From a virus, in the IMG/VR virus record IMGVR_UViG_3300010885_018102, positions 1 to 24,717 of that record: a stretch of DNA of 24,717 nucleotides; one strand, given 5' to 3'. The notes under the pieces were generated by a model. That model was given only the letters and a program-made list of their open reading frames with translations. It was not told the DNA's origin and did no database searches. Of this stretch, positions 19,479 through 24,717 are shown piece by piece. How positions within the stretch are numbered: the first letter of the stretch is position 1; each line of letters opens with the position of its first letter. Both the position numbers and the translations under genes were made by a program.

Positions 19479-20216
19479 TTAGGCCGCGCGGATGGTGTCG
19501 CGGAACCGCGTAAAAATGCGGGCCACGACCTTCTGGACACCGGCGGCGCCCTGCATGAACGGCCGCTTGGGATAGCTCACTGACCGCGTGATCGTGGTCT
19601 TATCCCAGTTGCTCGCACCCCGGAATCCCTTGTGAGTCCACAGGATCGCGCCATAGTCGTAGTCGCCGCTGGAACGTCTCGGGATCGGCTTGCCGGCATC
19701 CCGCGCATCCTTCGCACGCCTGGCGGCGCCAACGCCGATCCGCCACGCCGTCAGCGTCAGGGACCCGCCAAACTCGTGCAGCCGGCCAAGCCAGTCGGAC
19801 TTAAGTGTGCCGATGACGACGCTGCGTGTAGTCCCGTCCCAGTAGTACATGATGTCGTTGTAGAGCCAGCGCTTTGGCGCCCACGACTTTGGCGGCTTGC
19901 CGGCTGGCCGCGGCTTGCCGCTGCCAAGCATCGTGAGGTCTCGGTACAGGCCGTTCATGAACTCGACGACTGCCCCGGCCTTGACCTCACGCTGCCCGGC
20001 CTTGGTCCGCTTGGGTGCGTTTTGACCGATGCCTTTTTTCGACGCCTGGCGGATGTCCATGCCGGCCTTTTTGAGAGCCTCGTAGTTAGCTCGCTCAAGC
20101 AGCCGGTGCACCTTGGACCGGTCGAAAAACTGCCCCTTGACCCGCGCGGTGATCGCCCGCTGGCTCGCGGTCGCGGCCGACACTGGCCGGCGGTTTCCGC
20201 CACGTCTGCCGGCCAT
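19479..20216 (-). CDS. Tail completion-like protein, HK97 gp10 type (245 aa)
   Basis: ATG 20216 shares TGATG with the upstream stop; the ribosome site is weak (AGGAC). The N-terminus is basic (AGRRGGNRRPVSAATASQRA). Signature parts are the DWLGRLHEFGGSLTLTAWRI block and the YPKRPFMQGAAGVQKVVARI block near the C-terminus; LHEFGG and PxRPFM are hallmarks of gp10-like and minor tail Z-like proteins that join or complete the head-tail connector. Between them lies a Lys/Arg-rich insertion. The position just before the tail tube genes and after the terminator-like gene fits. Confidence 0.75.
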   Translation of the reverse strand: MAGRRGGNRRPVSAATASQRAITARVKGQFFDRSKVHRLLERANYEALKKAGMDIRQASKKGIGQNAPKRTKAGQREVKAGAVVEFMNGLYRDLTMLGSGKPRPAGKPPKSWAPKRWLYNDIMYYWDGTTRSVVIGTLKSDWLGRLHEFGGSLTLTAWRIGVGAARRAKDARDAGKPIPRRSSGDYDYGAILWTHKGFRGASNWDKTTITRSVSYPKRPFMQGAAGVQKVVARIFTRFRDTIRAA

Positions 20217-20662
20217 CAGCGGAAAGTCCTGTAGGTGGCCGTGATCACAGCCCGCCAGACGTTGCGGTCGTGCAGTGCGTCGTCCGGGTTTACCTCGATC
20301 GCGACCTCGACAGGCGTGGTCACGCCGCTTGGCCAGACGACCGCCTGGTCCCAGCTGTGTGCCCGGATCGCGTCCGCGATCTCCTCGGCCAGGTCCAGCA
20401 TGTCGTCGGCCATCTCGTCCGACGGCGTGTGCCGGCCGACGAAGACGGTCGCCTGGTAGTCGTACTGGTGATGCGTGCGGTTGACTCGCTCGATCGTCAA
20501 CGTGCCCGGCATCACCGCGATCACCGGGTCGACCATCTCCTCGATGGTGTAGTCCGGCCAGTTGACCCGCTCGACGGCCGGCTGCGTCGCCACCGACGTG
20601 AACGTCTTGGCGTCGAGTCCGTCGGCAAGAGCGTCGGCAATCTCACGCAGCGTGCTGCTCAT
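20216..20662 (-). CDS. Tail terminator-like protein (148 aa)
   Basis: ATG 20662 lies inside the end of the glycosyltransferase gene (20-base overlap). The protein begins MSSTLREIADALADGLDAKT, has strands VDPVIAVMPGTLTIERVN and YDYQATVFVGRHTPSDEMAD, a helix DDMLDLAEEIADAIRAHSWD, and ends with NVWRAVITATYRTFR. This alternation of a helix pair and four strands is that of tail terminator or gpU-like proteins that cap the tail tube. Its place right before the gp10-like gene supports the call; no specific signature is present. Confidence 0.65.
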   Translation of the reverse strand: MSSTLREIADALADGLDAKTFTSVATQPAVERVNWPDYTIEEMVDPVIAVMPGTLTIERVNRTHHQYDYQATVFVGRHTPSDEMADDMLDLAEEIADAIRAHSWDQAVVWPSGVTTPVEVAIEVNPDDALHDRNVWRAVITATYRTFR

Positions 20663-21689
20663 GGGCCTCGATCTGCTCCACGTTCTTGACCAGCCGCGGG
20701 TCGTCCGGGCATCGTCGCACAGCCTCGCGGGCGTACCGCAGGGCTTGTGGGTGCTTGCCTAGATTCCAGGCAGCCACGGCAGCCAGGTCGTAGGCCTTGG
20801 TCACAGCGTCCGGGTCGGTGGCGTGCGTCGACTCACCAGTGGCCTGCATGGCCGCCTCGGCGAACGTCAGGCACTCCTGCCACTCCTGCCGCTGGTAGTG
20901 CACCCACGCGAGTTGCTGCCACGCGTCGGGCTCCGCCTTCGCCTCGTAGGCTGCCCGGTGCAGATGCCGCTCGTCTTGCGTCAGCCGGTACAGGGCGCGG
21001 TATGCGTACGACCGCTCCGTAGGCGTGCCCGGCAGGCCGAGGTAGTGTGCGAACGTCGCCGCGGCGGCCGGGTGCCCGACCCACTCCTGCTCGCGGGCGA
21101 GGTACCAGTGAGCGCGGGCGTCGTGCGGCGCCTCGCGGACCGCCACCTCAAGCAGCTCGAGGTCCGTCTTGTGCCGCTTGCCAGGCGTCCGGTGGTGATG
21201 GATCTCCAGACCGTCGGCAACGGCCTGCACCTTCTCGCCTGACCAGCACACGAGCCCCTCGTGCGTCGGTGCCGACCACCGGAACCCGCGGCGGGCGTGG
21301 ACGCGGTCCGAGAGGAACACCAGCCCAGGCACGCCTGGCGACTTCCACGACCACACGTAACGGTACCGCAGGTTGTTGACGTTGCCGGTCCACGCCTGCT
21401 CGATCGCCGCACGCCACCCGGGCTGCAGCCGCTCGTCGAGATCCAGCCGCACGCACACGTCCACGTCGTCCGGCAGGTGGTACAGCGACAGGTTGTGCGC
21501 GTCGTCCCACCGCCACGGGATCACGTTGCCCGTCATCACCGTGATGCCGCAGGACCGCAGCCGCTCGGGCGTCGAGTCGGTCGACCCGGTGTCCGTGACG
21601 ATCACGACGTCGGCGCCGTCGGTCGACTCCGCCCAGTCGATCGCGTGGGACTCCTCGTTCTTGGCGAGCGCGTACACGCCGATGCGCAT
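20643..21689 (-). CDS. GT2-family glycosyltransferase with helical-repeat C-terminus (348 aa)
   Basis: ATG 21689 has GCGGAG upstream and starts two bases after the methyltransferase stop. An N-terminal GT-A fold shows MRIGVYALAKNEESHAIDWA (donor-binding start), VVIVTDTGSTDST, a DxD-type VRLDLDERLQPGW (D83/D85) that would bind metal and nucleotide sugar, and SAPTHEGLV near the acceptor side. From about residue 185 on there are helix pairs like TPR repeats (ARAHWYLAREQEWVGHPAAA, DAWQQLAWVHYQRQEWQECL), which may hold a partner or acceptor. It probably adds a sugar to a phage or host glycan. It is the last of a coupled five-gene cassette. Confidence 0.82.
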   Translation of the reverse strand: MRIGVYALAKNEESHAIDWAESTDGADVVIVTDTGSTDSTPERLRSCGITVMTGNVIPWRWDDAHNLSLYHLPDDVDVCVRLDLDERLQPGWRAAIEQAWTGNVNNLRYRYVWSWKSPGVPGLVFLSDRVHARRGFRWSAPTHEGLVCWSGEKVQAVADGLEIHHHRTPGKRHKTDLELLEVAVREAPHDARAHWYLAREQEWVGHPAAAATFAHYLGLPGTPTERSYAYRALYRLTQDERHLHRAAYEAKAEPDAWQQLAWVHYQRQEWQECLTFAEAAMQATGESTHATDPDAVTKAYDLAAVAAWNLGKHPQALRYAREAVRRCPDDPRLVKNVEQIEAHEQHAA

Positions 21690-21691
21690 CT

Positions 21692-22303
21692 TCAGCTCCG
21701 CTCGTAGATGATCAGAACCTCGGCGGTAGAGCCGCCGCAGTGCGGGCACGCCGGCGGGCACCCAAGCCCGCCCAGGCCGCGGCCGGTCGCTACGATCCGT
21801 AGCGACACGTCGTCGGGCACCGTGACCTGCGACGTGATCAGCTCGTGTTGACACGGCGGACGGATGTCCTCGATGACGTACACGCCGCCAGGCGCCAGAT
21901 ACGGCAGCAGCGTAGTGGCGGTGACCGCTTGGTGCTCCGCCTCATGCGACCCGTCGTCGACGATCAGGTCGAACATCCCGCCGCCGGCTTGACCAACCGC
22001 GGCCCGCAGCGCGTTGGGCTGCCCTTGGTCCGCCCAGTGGCAGTGGATGCGGCCCTCGTCAAACAGGTGCGGGACGTGGATGTCGAAGCCGATGATCGTG
22101 GCGTTGGGGAAGTAGTCAGCCCACATTCGCAGGGAGCGGCCGTAGTGCACACCCACCTCGAGCACCCGCCACACGTCCTGCCGGCGGTATCCGAAAAGCT
22201 GGTGGTACACCGGTGTGTACTCGTGGCAGAACTGGCCGGCGATCGTGTGCCAGCCGCCCTTGTCGGTGCCGTGGTGCCGGGCGAGCCCGCAGAGCGGTGT
22301 CAT
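21692..22303 (-). CDS. Class I SAM-dependent methyltransferase (203 aa)
   Basis: ATG 22303 overlaps the stop of the preceding gene (ATGA), with GGAG upstream. A Rossmann fold is seen: HGTDKGGWHTIAGQF at the start, motif I VLEVGVHYGRSLRMWADYFP (around residue 48), an acidic FDIH after strand 2, and DLIVDDGSHEAEHQ at 112-125, as in sugar O-methyltransferases of the macrocin or rhamnosyl type. The C-terminus has CPPACPHCGG, a possible zinc pair. The position between glycosyltransferase-like genes suggests methylation of a sugar, though other small molecules are possible. Confidence 0.8.
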   Translation of the reverse strand: MTPLCGLARHHGTDKGGWHTIAGQFCHEYTPVYHQLFGYRRQDVWRVLEVGVHYGRSLRMWADYFPNATIIGFDIHVPHLFDEGRIHCHWADQGQPNALRAAVGQAGGGMFDLIVDDGSHEAEHQAVTATTLLPYLAPGGVYVIEDIRPPCQHELITSQVTVPDDVSLRIVATGRGLGGLGCPPACPHCGGSTAEVLIIYERS

Positions 22304-22989
22304 GACGGGCGGTACTCCAGGAACTGCGACGCGTCGTGATCGGCGCGGTACCACCGCACAGGCAGGCAGTCGAGGATCTCGACGTAGGCCATCGTGTTCA
22401 TGTCCCACGACAGCCTTCCTGTGAGCCTGGCACGCAGGCTGGCGACCGTTTTGACGGCGTCGGCTACCTGCGGCACAAGTTGCCTTGGACACACCCAGCA
22501 CGACCCACAGAACCGCCAGTGCGCCTCGCTGTCGTTGATGAGCCCCTTTTGCCAGCAGCCCGGCAGTGTGACCGCGTGGCATGGGCCGGTGTGCAACAGG
22601 TCGACGAATTGCCGCAGCACGTCCTCGGTCACGTTTCGCTGTTTCAGGCACGTGTATTCGACCCACGCGAACACGTCCACGTCCGGGTGGGCGATCGCTG
22701 CCAGTCGCATCCACTCGTACCGCTGCAGCAGGACGATGTTGGACAGCGTCATGTGGCCGGGCTCGTGAAACCGGTCGGACGGCGGATTGGCACACGACGG
22801 CATTAGGAGCGGGTTGTCCGTGAGGAGGTCGTACGCCCAGCAGTCCTCGATCGGCCACCCGTCGAACACGTGCAGGTGATCACCGATGGCGGCTTTCATG
22901 CGGTCGCCGTACGTTTGGCACTGGTCAGCCGTCAGATGGCGAGCCGGGAACGCGTTGGGCACAAACCCGCTGACGCACATGGCTTTCAT
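22300..22989 (-). CDS. Glycosyltransferase-like protein, paralog A (229 aa)
   Basis: ATG 22989 overlaps the stop of the upstream paralog. The protein begins MKAMCVSGFVPNAFPARHLT, has a DVDVFAWVEYTCLKQRNVTE core (a strand with an acidic end, like a nucleotide-sugar site), a cysteine-bearing RFCGSCWVCPRQLVPQVADA part, and SWDMNTMAYVEILDCLPVRW ending YRADHD. The next protein has parallel segments in the same order, so the two are diverged duplicates. The layout resembles HtrL/YibB-type or GT-A transferases, where a late ....NT..Y.E... and YRADHD helix face the sugar donor. The family call is not firm. Confidence 0.55.
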   Translation of the reverse strand: MKAMCVSGFVPNAFPARHLTADQCQTYGDRMKAAIGDHLHVFDGWPIEDCWAYDLLTDNPLLMPSCANPPSDRFHEPGHMTLSNIVLLQRYEWMRLAAIAHPDVDVFAWVEYTCLKQRNVTEDVLRQFVDLLHTGPCHAVTLPGCWQKGLINDSEAHWRFCGSCWVCPRQLVPQVADAVKTVASLRARLTGRLSWDMNTMAYVEILDCLPVRWYRADHDASQFLEYRPS

Positions 22990-23627
22990 GCTGCAATTCC
23001 CGTGAGGATCGTCTGGTCGTGGTCGGCGCGGTACAGCCGCACCTGCTCCGGATACCTGCGGGCCACCTTGGCCCACGTGTTGACCTCCCAGGTCGGTCGG
23101 TCGTGCGTCGCCGTGCGGACGCACTCACGGTGCCACCAGACGGCGGCCCACGAGGGCATCACGAACACGCCGCCGGCACAGATCCAGCAGGGCTGGCTGT
23201 CGTCGATCGGTGTGTCCGCCGGCCAGATGCTTGGCACCGTCACGCGGTTGGGCGGGTACCGATCGACGTGCTCGAAGAACTCACGCACAAGCTGCTCGGT
23301 CACGCCCGGCACGTGAAGGATGCCGTAGTCGAGCCAGATGAGCGTGGTAGGTTTTCCAGACTGAACCGCCCGCGTCAGCCACGCCGTCTTCTCGTGCTGC
23401 ACGCAGTGGTACGCCAGGCTGTCCTTGCCGTCGGGTTCGACAGTCACGCCGTGCGACTCGTGGTGCCGGGCCAGCCAGCACGAGTCCAGCGGCTGGTGGT
23501 ACGCGACCGTGGGCAGACCGATGCCAAAGAGCCGTTGCCCGAGCTCGAGGTAGTGGTCGTGAGAGCGGTGCGGGCTATCCAGCCGCACGTAGCCCGTCAC
23601 GATCCACGTCCTGCAGGATTGCTTCAC
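22986..23627 (-). CDS. Glycosyltransferase-like protein, paralog B (213 aa)
   Basis: GTG 23627 is the start: GGAGG lies six bases upstream within the end of the propeller gene, a 53-base overlap. Protein begins MKQSCRTWIVTGYVRLDSPH and shows TLIWLDYGILHVPGVTEQLV, a CWICAGGVFVMPSWAAVWWH block and a TWEVNTWAKVARRYPEQVRL tail ending YRADHD. These parallel the corresponding parts of paralog A. The IWLDYG strand is like the acidic metal site of GT-A enzymes. It probably acts on a glycan together with its neighbour; specificity is unknown. Confidence 0.58.
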   Translation of the reverse strand: MKQSCRTWIVTGYVRLDSPHRSHDHYLELGQRLFGIGLPTVAYHQPLDSCWLARHHESHGVTVEPDGKDSLAYHCVQHEKTAWLTRAVQSGKPTTLIWLDYGILHVPGVTEQLVREFFEHVDRYPPNRVTVPSIWPADTPIDDSQPCWICAGGVFVMPSWAAVWWHRECVRTATHDRPTWEVNTWAKVARRYPEQVRLYRADHDQTILTGIAA

Positions 23628-24675
23628 AGTCGACCTCCGTCAGCTCGCACACCCACGCCTCCGCGTCGTGCACGCCGTAGGACACGACGACGCGGTCGCC
23701 CTGAACCGCGAGGCCCGCCGCAAATTCGATCGTTCTCAATTCGCGAAACGCGAACCAAGGCGACACCCGCGCGAGCCGCAGGCCGGCGTCGAGCCAGATG
23801 AATCGATGCTCGTACACACGCTCCGAGCCGACGTAGCACACCTCGTGCACGCATCCGAGCCACCCATCTCGGAATGGCACGAGCTGTGACCCGCCGCGGA
23901 ACCGTTTGGCCAGCGGCGTCGTCGCACCGCGCCTCGACAGCACGTAGCCGCCTGGCAGCTCGGGATTGGCGTCGACCGTGACCAGGTGGCCGTCGTGGTG
24001 GCAGCCGTAGAGCCAGCCGCCAGGCGCTGCGAGGATCGGCATCCAGTTTTTTTCGTGCTCCTGCGTCGACACGCTGTCGAGCACCCGCAGCTGCGACAGG
24101 GTCGCCGAGCGGACGTCGAGGTCCGCCGTGGCGATCCGGCATCGGCCGTCGGTCCACGGTGCGACGTTGCGCACAGTCGCCGACACGCCTATACCCGTTT
24201 GGGTATGCCGCAGCCGGCAGTCCTCGAGGCCGTGCACCGGGTAGCCGCTCGTCGGGTACTCCGGGGCGACGATGTGCCGCTGACTGACGACGCCGAGGTC
24301 CTGGTTAAACCGAAACAGGATGTTTTCGGTGCGGATGACGCCGCCGTCCGCCTCGGGCATCCGGTATTGGTGGTCGACGATCTGGTAGTTGCTGGACCGC
24401 ACGATGCCGATCAGGTCGCCGGCCACGACAGCGATCGTCGGGTTGAAGGTCGACCACCCGTCGTGCACCGGCTCCACGGCGATCCTGACGTGCCGCACCT
24501 GCGGCACCAGCTCTGCCAGGAGCGGCGTGTACCACGCGCGGTTGCTGCGGGCGAGCTGCTCGGTCTCGACCGCCAGGCCGGGCACGGCCAGCAGCTGCTC
24601 GGCCGCGCGGCGGCCGGCGGCGATCTCGTCGCAGTAGTAGGCGTGCTGCAACAGCCCGGCGAGGTGCTCCACCAT
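23575..24675 (-). CDS. GH130-like five-bladed propeller protein (366 aa or longer)
   Basis: The protein is built of short strand repeats. Its signature parts are NPTIAVVAGDLIGIVRSSNY, GGVIRTENILFRFN, HGLEDCRLRHTQTG (an ED-x-R motif as in GH130 EDPR, with the key acid), HEKNWMPILAAPGGWLYGCH, FRGGSQLVPFRDGWLGCVHE and VVVSYGVHDAEAWVCEL. In GH130 phosphorylases and hydrolases these hold the sugar ring and phosphate. The N-terminal 50 residues are helical (YYCDEIAAGRRAAEQLL), possibly the end of a repeat domain. The chosen ATG has no ribosome site, and the frame stays open to the window edge, so the gene may begin outside. It heads the glycan cassette. Confidence 0.65.
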   Translation of the reverse strand: MVEHLAGLLQHAYYCDEIAAGRRAAEQLLAVPGLAVETEQLARSNRAWYTPLLAELVPQVRHVRIAVEPVHDGWSTFNPTIAVVAGDLIGIVRSSNYQIVDHQYRMPEADGGVIRTENILFRFNQDLGVVSQRHIVAPEYPTSGYPVHGLEDCRLRHTQTGIGVSATVRNVAPWTDGRCRIATADLDVRSATLSQLRVLDSVSTQEHEKNWMPILAAPGGWLYGCHHDGHLVTVDANPELPGGYVLSRRGATTPLAKRFRGGSQLVPFRDGWLGCVHEVCYVGSERVYEHRFIWLDAGLRLARVSPWFAFRELRTIEFAAGLAVQGDRVVVSYGVHDAEAWVCELTEVDCEAILQDVDRDGLRAAG

Positions 24676-24717
24676 GCTGCAATCGTGACCAGCGGCTGGC
24701 CGGCGGCAGAGGGGGTC

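Noticed and set aside
1-24717. CRISPR array, insertion sequence, rRNA or tRNA genes
   Set aside because: No regularly spaced repeats, transposase-like proteins or RNA gene signatures were seen on either strand.

Overview
The window looks like part of a temperate, tailed (siphovirus-type) phage or prophage with a high-GC genome. Almost everything is transcribed leftwards (minus strand); one short rightward block (5398-6680) carries the integrase. The virion genes (tail terminator, three tail-tube-like proteins, a chaperone pair with a frameshift, a tape measure), a tyrosine integrase, a small repressor and a Sak4-like recombinase next to an SSB-like protein show that it is viral. No rRNA, tRNA, insertion sequence or CRISPR array is visible. 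The host cannot be proven from the window. GC-rich codon use, many GTG starts, strong AGGAGG-type ribosome sites, a CsrA and several proteins resembling those in planctomycete prophages suggest a planctomycete-like host; this is an inference of moderate confidence.

Reading leftwards in the order of transcription: 24675-20643 is a coupled cassette of probable carbohydrate-active genes (a GH130-like propeller protein, two paralogous glycosyltransferase-like proteins, a methyltransferase and a GT2 glycosyltransferase with a helical-repeat tail). 20662-15576 is the tail module: terminator-like protein, gp10-like protein, three tail-tube-like paralogs, the chaperone G/GT pair and the tape measure. 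15572-13191 is a lower-GC block of tail-tip or adhesion-type proteins, including a very cysteine-rich one. 13112-10566 holds enzymes and small proteins: an HExxH minimal peptidase, a calcineurin-like phosphoesterase and a MazG-like helical protein. 10573-6677 holds two beta-rich structural proteins, a holin-like protein, a membrane-anchored papain-like cysteine peptidase and small membrane proteins, a plausible lysis region with no recognisable muramidase or amidase.

The rightward block 5398-6680 contains the integrase, an excisionase-like HTH protein and a 23-residue hydrophobic protein. Two tandem 16-bp palindromes lie at the end of the excisionase-like gene. Left of this block, leftward transcription resumes with an XRE-type repressor, a probable terminator, a probable promoter, and an early operon: HTH protein, unknown protein, CsrA, Sak4-like ATPase, a 65-aa protein, an SSB-like protein with a DDIPF tail, several small proteins, a ParB-like protein, and the beginning of a gene that runs off the left edge.

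Neighbouring genes very often overlap by 4 bases (ATGA or GTGA) or share TGATG, so translational coupling is the rule. The main non-obvious coding feature is an apparent -1 frameshift at T TTT TTC (18031-18037) that would join the tail chaperone gene to a 134-codon extension without its own start.
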